Positions 44,277-54,825 of a DNA stretch of 64,000 nucleotides are shown here, one piece after another (position 1 is the stretch's first letter; each line of letters starts with the position of its first letter). This DNA comes from Gliomastix tumulicola. Lineage: Eukaryota; Ascomycota; Sordariomycetes; Hypocreales; Bionectriaceae. The stretch spans positions 2,405,336 to 2,469,335 of the forward strand of contig BCHX01000006.1 of the NCBI GenBank assembly GCA_001599755.1. The letters run 5' to 3'. The notes beneath the pieces were generated by a model. It worked only from the letters and a program-made list of their open reading frames with translations, did not search any database and was not told where the DNA came from. A program made the position numbers and the translations under genes.

Positions 44277-45818
44277 ATGGCACGGTTCACGGAGGTTCTG
44301 GCCTCGTCTGGCACCTGCGACAAGTCCAACTGCGGCCGCAGGCGATGGCGGCTTGGCCAGCAGAGCGGCGGCTACTCTAACTACTGCGAGCAGCGTATGT
44401 GCTCCTTACTCTGCTCCACGTTCGTCATCCTTTAGCTTGCGCTGACCTCCCTCTACAGATTCCTGCAGGGTCGCGACTCAGAGGCCGGCGGCCAGCGGCT
44501 TTGACACCCTGTGTCTGGCGAAGAAGAGCAGCAGTGATCTCGCCTGCCCAACCCGTACGTTCTCCTCCTCCTCTCTCTCTCTCTCTCTCTTCCTCAGAGC
44601 GTCCACTTTACCAGACATCACCAACTGACTCTCCCTGAACAAGACCTGAGATCCGCCCAAGCAATGGCCGAAGCCACGGCACAGCGACGATGGCGCGAGC
44701 GCGTCGCCTGGTCCACGGTGCTCTGCTCCGAGGACGGCTGCGCCCAGCCTCGCCACGCGGATCTCGCCCACTGCAGGCGCCACGCGGGGTTCTGCGGCAG
44801 GGTGGACTGCACCTTCGCGGCCCTCGAGGACTCGGACTGGTGCGCGAGACACCAGGTCTGCGTGCACGGCGCGTGCGAGCAGCCGGCGCTGATCCTGTGC
44901 GTGCCGCGCGGCTTCGGCGGTGGGAGCGAGATGGAGGTGCAGGGCAGCACGCGCTTCTGCGCCGCGCACAAGGCGTGCGGCGCGTCGAAGCTGCTCGAGG
45001 ACGGCGGAGAGGGCTGCTGGGAGTACTGCGTGACACCCGTGGGGATCGGCGAGGCGGCGTGCAAGGAGCATCGGTGCGCTGTGGACGCGTGCAAGGAGAA
45101 GAAGGCGGCGTGGCATGACCGGCCAAGCGCACACTGTCTCCTCCGTGAGTTGCCTTCTACCCCCCCTTTCGAAGACTACGAAGATATGCTGACAGTACGA
45201 GTAGACACCTGCAGCGCCGGGGGCTGCAAGAAGCCCACGCCCAACACGGCCGCGGACAGGAAGCACAGGTTCTGCAAGAAGCACGCCTGCAAGAGAGACG
45301 GCTGCACCAGGGGTGTCTTCCGCGAGGACCGCCGCTTCCCGTTCTGCGAGAGACACACGTGCCGCTTTCCCGAATGCTCGATGGAGGTCTTTACCGAGCT
45401 ACCGTACTGCATGCACCACTTCGCACGCGCGACGCAGGGGGAGTTTGAGCCGGCCCGGCCCCCGTCCACGCGCTCGCGCTCGGCCTCGGCCTCCTCCTCC
45501 TCCTCGCGATGGACGGACGAGGACGCGACAGGCCGCCGCCGCGGGAGGGATCCGGCACCGAGACCTGTGTCGGCGGCGGAGTGGCAGGGACTCATGGCGG
45601 CCATGGATCCTGCCGAAGTCGAGCAGCTCGGAAACATGCTGCTCAGCTTCAGCACGGGGTCGGCAGAGACGCGGCGGCCGCCGGAGCGCAGGCACGAGCG
45701 CAGGCACAGGAGACGGGAGGACTCTCTGGCGTCGAGGAACTCCCCAGCGATCCCGGATCGCCTGAGCGTCGAAACTTTCCGCAGGATCATGGAGGCTCTG
45801 CGGGGAGCCGGCCGGTGA
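44277..45818 (+). CDS. Protein of tandem Cys/His (C-x4-C-x(n)-C-x2-H) repeats, function unknown
   Basis: Four exons: 44277-44394, 44459-44554, 44644-45144, 45205-45818; 442 residues. Residues about 10-325 consist of roughly ten units ending in C-x2-H. The regular ones read CSEDGC(x10)CRRH, CGRVDC(x10)CARH, CAVDAC(x14)CLLH, CSAGGC(x15)CKKH, CKRDGC(x13)CERH and CRFPEC(x10)CMHH; others have longer or irregular loops. This looks like a string of small zinc-binding modules. The tail is Arg/Ser-rich and then helical (PAEVEQLGNMLLSFS, VETFRRIMEALRGAG). Each of the three introns falls after the first base of the His codon of a C-x2-H unit, so exons are phase-1 symmetric modules. There is no signal peptide; an intracellular role is likely. 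No known family is assigned. Confidence 0.75.
44570..44591. repeat. (CT)n repeat inside an intron
   Basis: Eleven CT units in intron 2 of the Cys/His-repeat gene; they also form its polypyrimidine stretch. Confidence 0.85.
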
Positions 45819-47149
45819 TCGCGGTGAGTGGTTTGATAATGGGGACCATCAGCTTCGGGGTTTCCAACGGTGAGGGCGCCGCCGCTCTGGCCAGCATCAT
45901 GACCAAGGGCAAGGCGAGACCGCCAACCCGATTCTCTTGGGCCACCGTCAATACCGTCATCGCTGTTGCCGTTGTCCGTCAGGTAGGGGAGTTTGCTGGC
46001 TTGGAGGAGTTTCGCGTGTTCTGGCCGCTGCCTCTGAGAGGCGCGGGAGTGGCCGGTAGGGTCTTGGGAGGAGCTGGATGGCTCCTATGATGGTTTGACC
46101 TCGATGTGGTATCTCGTTAATGCTCAATCTGACTACCTCTGTGCATGTCTCAAGTGTCTCCTCCAGTGAAGAAAGGGCAGGGCGCGTGGACGCTAAGGCA
46201 GGGGAGATGAACTCGGATCGAGACGTCTGGCAGGGCTCTTGGCTCCCGAGATCGGCCCTTTCTCGGATGAGGCTTGATGGGACTGTCGTGTGTTGTATGG
46301 CCAGGCTATTCTTGTCAAGGCGAAGCGGCCAGATCAATTAGGCATTCAGAAGAAGATCTCCAACCCAATTGGGGAAATGTCTCCTTGACAGATGCAAGTA
46401 GACGTCATATGCCCAGACATCACAGCCTTTTCATCCTGTTCGCCCCCCTCGGAACGTCGCTGGTCGCGTCGGTCCGACGAGATCGCTCCCCTGCATCATC
46501 TAGCGAAGTCATGACCGCAGCCCTCTCCCCTCTCCCCCTCATCCAATACGATGAGGACGGAAACTCCACCGCCCTGATGACCAAGTGGCGTGAATCCCAG
46601 TGTCAGCCCTCATTGATTGGACAGCCCGGCTCCTAGTGTCTGTACTATGCCCTGGCAGTTCACGGCGCTTGACCCTCCGAGAGAGAGAGAGAGACATGGG
46701 TTAGGGGACAGCCACATACGAAGACGAGGAGAGACTTAAAGGGAGGGACGCGCAGCATCGCCGCGGGTTCCCCAGAGATCGGCAGTCCTCTTTCCTTGTC
46801 GATCTACCTTGCAGTGCCGACATCCCCCACATGGGGAAGTTGGATGTTTCCGCCTCTGGTCAGGACAGGATGCCTGGCCACGATGGCGGCTCTTGTTTAC
46901 GATCCCATGGGCGAGTACTCGGTCCGGAGGGAGTTCTCGTGGTGAAGACATGGAGGACGCTCGCTCGCCGACACTTTGTCCGGTCCCGTGAGGAGCCTGG
47001 CCTGGGACGAGTATAAAGGACGGCCACATCCTCTGAGTTGAGCATCTTGGGACAACCATCCAACACCAGCAGTCAACGAGAAGATCTCAAGCCTCAAGAG
47101 TACACACAACCTCGACCATCTAGCCCAATCAGTCCACGTCACCGCAAAG
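45819..47149. other. Intergenic region, 1.3 kb
   Basis: No convincing ORF. A short GA run lies at 46681-46694. The right end holds the TATA box and leader of the LPMO-like gene. Confidence 0.45.
47012..47017 (+). promoter_or_regulatory. TATA box (TATAAA)
   Basis: TATAAAGGACGG, 138 bp upstream of the LPMO-like start codon. Confidence 0.6.
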
Positions 47150-47958
47150 ATGTACACCAAGATCCTCGCCGCCACCGCCGTTCTGGCCACCACCGCCCAC
47201 GCCCACGGCTATCTCAGCAAGCCCATGAGCCGCACCGGCCTCAACGCCGAGGTACGTAATTCGACCCTTAGGAAAACATCTTGATCCTTGAACCACAATA
47301 CTGACCAGCTGTCCAGGCCGGCCCTGACACGTGCCCCGAGTGCACCATCCTCGAGCCCGTGGACGCCTGGCCGGACCTCGACGCCGCGCCCGTCGGCCGC
47401 ATGGGCCCCTGCGGCTACAACCAGCGCGTCAGCGTCGACTACAACCAGCCCGGCCCCAACTGGGGCTCGCCCGTCGCCACCTACAGCCCCGGGGAGACCA
47501 TCGACGTCCAGTGGTGCGTGGACAACAACGGCGACCACGGCGGCATGTTCACCTACCGCATCTGCCAGGACCAGGCCATCGTCGACAAGCTCCTCGACCC
47601 GGACTACCTGCCCACCGACGAGGAGAAGCAGGCGGCCGAGGACTGCTTCGCGGAGGGGATCCTGCCCTGCACGGACGTCGACGGGCAGGAGTGCAAGTTC
47701 AGCCCGGACTGCGGCGACGGCGACGTCTGCCACCGGAACGACTGGTTCACGTGCGAGCAGTTCGGCAACGGCGGCTGCATCGGCGTCGACAGCGCGCCCA
47801 TCAACTCGTGCTACACGTCCATCGCGGGCGGGTACACCGTCAGCTCCAAGATCAAGCTGCCCGACTACACGTCCGAGCACACGCTGCTGTCGTTCAAGTG
47901 GAACTCGTTCCAGACGCCCCAGGTCTACCTGACCTGCGCTGATATCACCATTGCTTGA
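47150..47958 (+). CDS. Probable secreted lytic polysaccharide monooxygenase
   Basis: Exons 47150-47251 and 47317-47958 joined over a 65-nt intron (GAG|GTACGT, CTGTCCAG); 247 residues. The signal peptide MYTKILAATAVLATTAHA is followed directly by His19 (HGYLSKPMSRTG), which after cleavage becomes the N-terminal His of a copper histidine brace. A second His lies in NNGDHGGMFTYRICQD. Twelve or more Cys residues suggest many disulfides (DTCPECTILEP, GPCGYN, QWCVD, CFAEGILPC, CKFSPDC). Processing to an N-terminal His plus a downstream His is the hallmark of LPMOs, which oxidatively cut chitin or cellulose. The exact AA family cannot be settled by eye, and the substrate is unknown. It is convergent with the dehydrogenase gene, 185 bp away. 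Confidence 0.75.
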
Positions 47959-48085
47959 GGGCAGGCAGGCAGGCACAGTGAAAGGACGACTGTTGGCAGG
48001 GGGAAAAGGGGGCAGAGTTGTAGATAGCTGGATTTTGACGATGGACATATGTAGATGCTGCTGCATCAAAAATTTTGCCTTCTTG

Positions 48086-48116
<31 letters not shown>

Positions 48117-48119
48117 TCC
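48086..48119. repeat. (CTTT)n microsatellite
   Basis: About eight CTTT units between the LPMO-like and dehydrogenase stops. Confidence 0.9.
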
Positions 48120-48143
48120 TTCTTACATAGTAGTTGTTTTTGC

Positions 48144-49331
48144 TTACGCAATCTCAATAACCACCTTGGCCTGGTGCTGAGCCGACCACTGATACTCGTA
48201 CGCCTCCTTGACCTGCTCCAGCGTGAACACCTTGGGATCGACCACGGGCCGCAGCTTCTCGGGGTTCGCCTCGATGGCGGCGACCATGTCCAGCATCTGC
48301 ACCCTGTTGCCGACGAGCACACCTCGGACGGTGCACATGTGCGTCAGGGCCGCCAGGAAGCCGGGCTCGTCCTCGCCCTTGAAGCCGCCGAGGAAGCCGA
48401 TGATGTCGATGACGCCGTCGAGCTTGACGGCCTCGAGGCTCTGGGCCATGGACTTGGGGCCCGCGACCTCGATGACGTGGTCGAAGCCGACGCCGCCCGT
48501 GAGCGCCTTGGCCTTGACGCCCCAGTCGGGCGTCTCGCGGTAGTTGAGGATGTGGTCCGCGCCGAGCGTCCGCAGGAGTGCCGCTTTTTCCTCCGAGCTG
48601 GTCGTCGCGACGACGCGGGCGCCGGCCGCCTTGGCGAACTGCACCGCGAAGATGCTCACGCCGCCCGTGCCCTGAGTGAGCACCCACTGGCCCGGCAGGA
48701 GCTTCTTGCCCTCGAGCCCGTAGAGCGCGTTCCAGGCCGTGACGCCCGCGCACGAGAGCGTCGCGCCCTCGCGCCAGCCGAGGCTGTCCGGGATGCGGAC
48801 GAGGCCGTACTGGTCAAAGGCGCCGTACTGGCGGAGGACGCCGTCGGCGGAGCCGCCGAGACTCGAGCCGACGGCCTGCGGCGTCGGGCTGCCGCCGAAG
48901 AAGGCCTGCGCGAAGAGCGTGGCCACGCGGTCGCCGGGCTGCCAGAGGCTGACGTGCTTGCCGACGGCAACGATGGTCCCTGCGCCGTCGGAGCCGGGCA
49001 CGACGCCGTCCTTCTTGGGCATGGTGTACAGGCCCTGGGGAATGATCAGGTCGCGGTACTGGGTGGACGGGGGGAGGTTAGCATGGCCCTCAGTCGGGGG
49101 GTGGGATGCGAGGTATCAGAGCTCACGTTAAGGGAGGCGGCATGAACTAAGCGATTGGTCAGTAAGAGTGTGGTCCAGAGATAAGGGGGGGAGAGAGTGC
49201 CACGAACACTTGACGAGGACTTGGTTATCACCAAGCGCGGGGATGTCGTTCTCGATGAAGCTGAGGCTGTCGAAGCCCTTCTCTCCAGTAACAACCCACT
49301 GCTTGGTGGTCTTGGGGATATCCTGAGCCAT
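48144..49331 (-). CDS. Zinc-type-ADH-like MDR oxidoreductase (quinone-reductase group)
   Basis: Three exons: 49331-49208, 49146-49127 (only 20 nt) and 49058-48144; 352 residues. The microexon joins VLVK to NYRDLIIPQGLY by adding the expected residues FHAASL. GroES-like half with PGSDGAGTIVAVG and GDRV, then the nucleotide-binding motif LTQGTGGVSIFAVQFAKAAGA and a later GFDHVIEVAG. The catalytic and structural zinc Cys sets of true alcohol dehydrogenases are missing, so it belongs with NADPH-dependent quinone or enone reductases. Physiological substrate unknown. A TATA-like element (TATAAAT on the minus strand, 49445-49451) lies about 115 bp upstream of the start. Confidence 0.85.
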
Positions 49332-50120
49332 GGTGGACGGTGTAACTGGGTGGTGTTGGTGTTCGTGATGTCGGGGTGTGATGAGTGAGAGGAGATGATA
49401 TCGAGCCAGGAGCAACCAAGACTGAAGAGACGAGACGAGCCCGGATTTATACATCCTTAGCCAAGGCATCGCCAGTCGGTCTCCCACCCTTTCCCACGCT
49501 CCGTCGTCGACATCGTGCGGATTTGTCAGAAGCCAGCCACGGCATGGAGCATCTGATGGAGAACGGCGCCGTGGTATTCCCTCCCCCCGTCTCTCCTCCC
49601 TCCTCTCTCCTCTCCTTGGTGCCCGTCTCCCTAGCAAGTCCTTGACGTAGACGTGGGGCCCGTTCCCCGTTCCCCGATCTTGGCCTGGCTTGAAACTTCA
49701 GAAGCCTGTCACATCTTGCTTCCGGAGTCGCGGAGGTTCATCGTGGGCCAGGGACGGACTTGGGCACGGCCAGATGCGGAGTTTGACAGCCCGAGAGCTG
49801 GGGTCTGACGCGGCGCAAATCTTGCCGAGGGCGTTGGAGGACGAGATGCTGACTGTCCATCTTGGGCAAGTCCAAGGACCGGTCGTCCAGTGTAGAGTTG
49901 GCCAGTTTGGCCGAGCGGGACTCCATTCTGGCGGACATGGACCGGCTGGACTCTGCTCCGTCTAGATATGCATTTAGCAGGTGTCAGCATATTTGCTTAC
50001 ACAATCAACACTTACCTAAGTACGTATGCATCTATCCGGATATACTCCTCTATCAGGACACCAATCATCTGCACACATCTCAGACATCCCATCGCAGCGG
50101 CTAGGACCCAGATCGTCGCC
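49332..50120. other. Divergent promoter region, dehydrogenase / CofD-like
   Basis: 789 bp between two divergent starts. Contains the TATA-like element of the dehydrogenase at 49445-49451 (minus strand). No gene seen. Confidence 0.5.
49445..49451 (-). promoter_or_regulatory. TATA element (TATAAAT, minus strand)
   Basis: Lies about 115 bp upstream of the MDR oxidoreductase start codon. Confidence 0.45.
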
Positions 50121-51751
50121 ATGACCAACTCCCCTCCTCAGTCCATCTTTCTGATCCCTGACTTCTCATCATCATCTCCAACCACCTCTTCCTCGCCTCC
50201 CCCCCTTCCCCCTCCGCCCCGACGACCAGTAACGCCAACCCCCACCATCCAGAGCGGCATCGTCGTCTTCTCTGGCGGCAGTGCAGCCAACAACCTCGTC
50301 GACGTCTTCGAGGATGTCCGCCAGGCGAACCAGTGCACGCTGAGCTACGTCATCCCCATCTCGGACAACGGCGGCAGCACCAGCGAGATCATCCGCGTCT
50401 TCGGCGGACCTGGTAAGGCCGCCTCCCCCCCTATCTATCTATCTATCTATCTATGCCCCCCCGCGATGAGGCGGAATAATGAGATGGTGCTGAACAAGAG
50501 GCCCTGTGCAAAGGCATCGGCGATGTGAGGTCGCGTCTGGTCCGGCTCATACCCCAGGATGAGGAGAACCCGGAGACCGTCGCCATCACGCACTTCTTCA
50601 ATCACCGTCTGCCGCGGAGTTTCAGCCATGCGCGGGCGGAGTGGTTTGAGATCCTCGAGGCAACGCACAGGCTGTGGGACGATATATCGTCGCCGAAGCG
50701 GGAGCTCATCCGGTCTATTCTGAATAGCTTCAACCTCGAGGTCGTCAAGCGCATGCGGCCGAGCAGTCGGTTTGATTTCTCCGGCGCCAGCATCGGGAAT
50801 CTGTTCCTCACGGGCGCGCGCTTGTTCACGGGTAGCTTCGAGGCTGCAATCTACCTCCTCAGCTCCATCTGCTCCGTGCCGGACCGTATCGCCGTGCTGC
50901 CGGCCCTCAACACCAATTTCGCCCATCACATCGCCGCCGGCTTGGCGGACGGCACCGTCATCACCGGCCAGAACGACATCTCCCATCCCAGCATCCCCAC
51001 GAAAGCGGTGCCGGGCACGGGGATCAGCACAGGGGCACAGACCCCCCTGCCCCAGCCCGCCTTACTGCAGGTGTCAGAGACGGAGGAGCACGACAAGATC
51101 GAGGACGCAAACCTGCCGGGGTCACTGCCGGCGCTGAGACGGCCGACTATCGCCTTCTCCAAGGAGGACGAAGAGGAGCTCCCGTCGAGGATCGACCGGA
51201 TATGGTACATCAACCCGTACGGGCAGGAGATCCGCATCCCCGCCAACCCGCGGGTCCTCGAGGCGATCCGCGGCTGCAGCACCGTCATCTACAGCATCGG
51301 GTCGCTCTTCACATCGCTGATACCGAATCTCGTGCTCCGGGGCGTGGGCGAGGGTATCGCGAGCCCGCTGATCCGGAGCAAGATCCTCCTCCTCAACGGC
51401 ACCATTGATCGCGAGACGGGCCCATCCAGCGATCCTTTTACGGGGCTGGATTTCGTCGCGAGCATCGCCAACGCCTGCGCCGAGTCGAGGGGGCTTCCCC
51501 GACCCAGCGAATACGAGTATGGCAAGTACGTCACGCATGTCATCTACATAGAAGGGCCATCGGCGCCCAGGGTGGACAGGCAGCACTTGAGCCAGATCGG
51601 CATCGAGCCCATCAGGATCTACGGGCCCAGGGACGAGTCCGGCCGGGGCGGGAGGTATGACTCCCGGGCACTGCTGCAGGCACTTGAGTCGGTCGTAGGA
51701 TGTAAAACCGTAAAACCTGATAGAAGTCGTCGGAACACACTGGTAGGATAA
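50121..51751 (+). CDS. CofD/YvcK-family (UPF0052) protein
   Basis: Exons 50121-50412 and 50514-51751 joined over a 101-nt intron (donor G|GTAAGG, acceptor CAAAG); 509 residues. A Ser/Pro-rich N-terminus precedes the family core: GIVVFSGGSAANNLVDVF (nucleotide-binding loop), VIPISDNGGSTSEIIRVF and GGPGIGDVRSRLVRL across the splice junction, then RFDFSGASIGNLFLTGARL and VLPALNTNFAHHIAAGLADG. Bacterial CofD transfers phospholactate in F420 synthesis and YvcK binds UDP-sugars and controls carbon use; the fungal proteins (yeast YNL011C group) are uncharacterised. The intron carries a CTAT repeat. The protein is longer than bacterial members because of the N-terminus and a Pro-rich loop near residue 300. 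Confidence 0.88.
50431..50454. repeat. (CTAT)n microsatellite in an intron
   Basis: Six CTAT units inside the intron of the CofD-like gene. Confidence 0.9.
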
Positions 51752-51942
51752 AGGTGGCCGGACACCATTTATAAGTCCAAAGAAACGGGACAGCACATTT
51801 GTCATTCGGGTTCATAAAGCTAGCTACCCGTGTATCATCACGCCAAACCTCGTCCCCGTGTTGGTATTAAAGAAAGAAAAGAACAAAAATAAGACGCCCG
51901 CCATCCCGTCATCCTACACCCTCCCATCCATATCCCTCCCTC

Positions 51943-52212
51943 CTAGCGAGACAGTATGATGTACGCCATGACCATCGGCCACAGCGCGGACATGGCGAAG
52001 GCCGCGAGCACGGAGCTCCCGCCGGTCCGGAATTTGTCGTACGGTCCCCTCCAGCGGTCGATAAGGGTAAACGTGGTGAAGATCATGCCGAGAACGTAGG
52101 CGGTGATGCCCCAGATGACGCCGACGATGATGGTCGCGTTCCTGTCCTCGGGCGAGAAGACGACGCCGGACAGGTCGGGAGGGGTGTACTCGGCGGAGAG
52201 GCTGTTGCCCAT
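51943..52212 (-). CDS. Small two-helix membrane protein, function unknown
   Basis: Intronless, 89 residues. Two predicted membrane helices (IIVGVIWGITAYVLGMIFTTF and SSVLAAFAMSALWPMVMAYI) flank a conserved-looking loop LIDRWRGPYDKFRTGG. The N-terminus MGNSLSAEYTPPDLSG has a Gly2 and could be N-myristoylated. A single clean ORF with an ATG in good context (CCCATGGTT on the plus strand; start at 52212), followed by a pyrimidine-poor tail, supports a real gene. Convergent with the CofD-like gene, stops 191 bp apart. No family is recognised. Confidence 0.65.
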   Translation of the reverse strand: MGNSLSAEYTPPDLSGVVFSPEDRNATIIVGVIWGITAYVLGMIFTTFTLIDRWRGPYDKFRTGGSSVLAAFAMSALWPMVMAYIILSR

Positions 52213-52914
52213 GGTTGCGGTAGTTGCAGATGGGGATTGTCTCTTTCTTTTGCTTGTTGTTTTATTCTTTTTTTCTCTCTTCGGGATATTTCTTGTCGTT
52301 GGTTTCCAAACAGGTCGTGTTGGCTCCGAAGTTGGGTCGTGAAGATGCGTGCGTAAGCCCGGCGCTTAGCTGAAATTAAATGGCGGTCGTAAATGTGACA
52401 AACAGACGAATAAGAAAAGAGTGCTCGCCCGCGAGCTAAACGAATGGAAAGTCGGTCGGAGGTGAAGGGGAACGAGGGTCTCGAACTGTCACGTCAAGTG
52501 AGAGATGAGATGAAAAAAAAAGAAGAAAGAGCAAGAAAAAGAAGCAGACGGAAACTGGGGTTGGGAAAGATCAAGTATGAAGGAGAGGGAGAGGGGGAGA
52601 GGCGGGGGCTGAAGCTGATGGTGATTGTGTGACGGAAGTGCTGAGCCAAGACCTGAAAGAGGGGCACAGCTGAGGCCTGGATAAGGCCTGAAGCGGCTTA
52701 GCGCTGTTCCCGGAGCGTGTGATCCCAGACAAAAGCGGGACCCGCGACGTCGCAGATCCAGATTCCAGACGGGACGAACCAGATCCCTTTCCCCCTTCAT
52801 ACGGGCTTTGTCGCAGCCTCTGCCTCACGAGCGGCTGCCCCCAGCAGACGACGGGAATCCGTGCGGCGGTCACTGCAGGAGCTGGCGCCCGCGGTGCTTT
52901 CTGTTCAGCAGTCA
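52213..52914. other. Intergenic region between two minus-strand genes
   Basis: Promoter of the 89-residue protein and 3' end of the carboxypeptidase-like gene. Purine-rich at 52440-52640. No gene seen. Confidence 0.45.
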
Positions 52915-54825
52915 TCACGATTTCAGATACCCGTCGAAGGGCCACCCGTGGACGTGGCGCGTGAAGAGGAGGAGCATCGTTTGGGGATCTGCCGCCATGG
53001 TCAGTCAGTCAGGATTACATCTGTTTACCGTTTGCCGGGGGAACGAAACCAAAACGCAATGCATCGCCCGACTCACCCTCGGTCTCGATATCGTGGCCCT
53101 TGTCGCTGAGAAGCAACCAGGAGACATTCTCCTTCTCCCTGTACTCGCCAATCTTGCCCACGAGCTTGTCCTTCTCCGTCATAGGGCCCTGCATCGGACG
53201 ACTTCGCGCCCAGAAGCCTCGTGGCTCCATATCGGTCCATGTCGTCGCATTGGCCCCTTCCACCGAGTCCAGGATCCGCGACACGCCGAGGGGGCAGCTC
53301 ATCACATCTGCCGTACTCTAAGTCAGCAATGACCACCTTCAACCCCCCTAATCAATGAAGGCACGTACCAGCGTCTCCTCCGACAATCAGCACCCTGATA
53401 CCGCTCTGCACCACCTGCCGCAGCGCCTTCAAGGACGATCTCATCATCTCCTGCCTTTCCATGACCTGCGCCCAGACAGCATGATTCAGCGAGCTGTACG
53501 CCTTCTCCCCCTTCAGGTCCGCACCGACCCAGTTCTGCAGCTCCTCTCGCCCCATGAAGCGCTCCGTCCTCTCCGACCGCTCGGGAGCCACCTCGGACAG
53601 GACCCGCCACCGGTCCCCCGGCCGCGGCAGCCGGATGTCCCACGGATCGTACGACGCTACGTCCGGCTCTTCCTCTTCTTCTTCTTCTTCCACCACCTCC
53701 TTTTCCTCCTCTTCCTCTTCGTCTTCGTCTTCTTCCTGCGCTGCCCCCTCCTGTCTTGACTTCTTCTCTTCTCTTTCCATCTCCTCGACCTCCTTGTCGA
53801 TCCTCAGTTTCTCGTGGACGCTGACGGACGGTGGTTCGACGTAGTGCTCGCCGATGGTGAGTCTGTGCAGCTGCGTCCTGTAGTGCTTACTCTGCTCCCA
53901 TTTGCAGTTCATCTCGAGGTCCTCGGCGCAGTTCCTCCAGTAGGTGGAGTGGTTCTTGACAAAGTCGGCAAGCAGGTCGTTGCGCAGCCCCCGCGTGATG
54001 ACCTGTCCATACGGGTTGTCGTGGGCGAATTCGATCGACGCCTTGTGCTGGATGGGCAGGTCCAGTAGCGGGCTGACCAGGCCCAGGGATGTCAGGTTGA
54101 TGACGGTCGCGTTGAGCGCGCCCTCGCGGATACGCTCGTTCTGCTCGTGGATGTACGCCGCCGCGTGCGTGGCATAGTGCGCGCCAAAGTCGTAGTTCCA
54201 GAGCGCCACGTCCCGCCCCTCGTACTGGTCAAACTCCCGCAGGAACGTCTGCAGGAAGTGCCAGACGTCCCGCTTAGTCGTCGACACGTTCGCGGGACTA
54301 CCGTGGCTGAAACCCACGGGCACGGGTGCGTCGATGTACAGCGTGTTGACCCTCATGTTGTAGCCGAAGTAGTTGGTCGACGGGCCCAGGTTCGCGTAGA
54401 CCTCTTTCCCGGTCCGCCTGTCCCATGTGCAAGGTCCCGTGCGTCCGAAGATCTTCTCCGTAGCTGGGACGCCGGGCAGGCCGCCGCCGATGATGACGGC
54501 GAGGGGTGCTGTGGACGCATTTTCGTAGGCGGGGAAGTGCCAGAAGAAGACCTCGGCGGCTTTCCAGAGTGTCAGTCAGTCAGTCATTGCATTGCATTTC
54601 GGAGCAGCAGCGTAAGAGAGGAGGAGGAGGAGTCTGAGCGGCACCTTTATCTTCTGGTCCACGCGGGACGGTGACGTAGCCTGACTGCTCGGGTTCGGGG
54701 AGGCTGTTGTCGCAGATCATAGTGTTGGCGGCCCATTCTATGTCCCCTTTGTCGTAGCCCAGCTTCTGCGCCTGGGTCGGCCCGAGGATGGCGAGCGCTG
54801 CGATGAAGGTGTGGAAGATGGCCAT
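52915..54825 (-). CDS. Serine-carboxypeptidase-like (S10) protein, probably catalytically dead
   Basis: Four exons: 54825-54645, 54559-53369, 53307-53077, 52988-52915, introns 85, 61 and 88 nt; 558 residues with frame kept at every junction. Signal peptide MAIFHTFIAALAILGPTQAQ. S10 fold is recognisable by EVFFWHFPAYENA, VNTLYIDAPVPVGFSH, VLIVGGDADVMSCPLG and DKGHDI. The nucleophile motif, normally G-E-S-Y-G-G-H-Y, reads N-Y-D-F-G-A-H-Y, with Asp184 where the catalytic Ser belongs; the oxyanion-hole NGGPG reads GGGLPG. The GDAD Asp and GHD His positions remain. A Glu-rich insert of about 50 residues (bases about 53660-53800) interrupts the middle. Probably a secreted pseudoenzyme with a binding or regulatory role; an altered hydrolase is possible. 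Confidence 0.8.

Noticed and set aside
47209..48069. 286-codon open frame opposite the LPMO-like gene
   Set aside because: Mirror of a GC-rich gene; the plus strand carries the signal peptide, splice sites and Cys pattern.
48086..48119. Regular repeat checked as a CRISPR-like array
   Set aside because: Simple CTTT microsatellite without spacers; eukaryotic context.
48075..49145. 356-codon plus-strand frame over the MDR oxidoreductase
   Set aside because: Shadow; begins in the CTTT repeat and has no domain.
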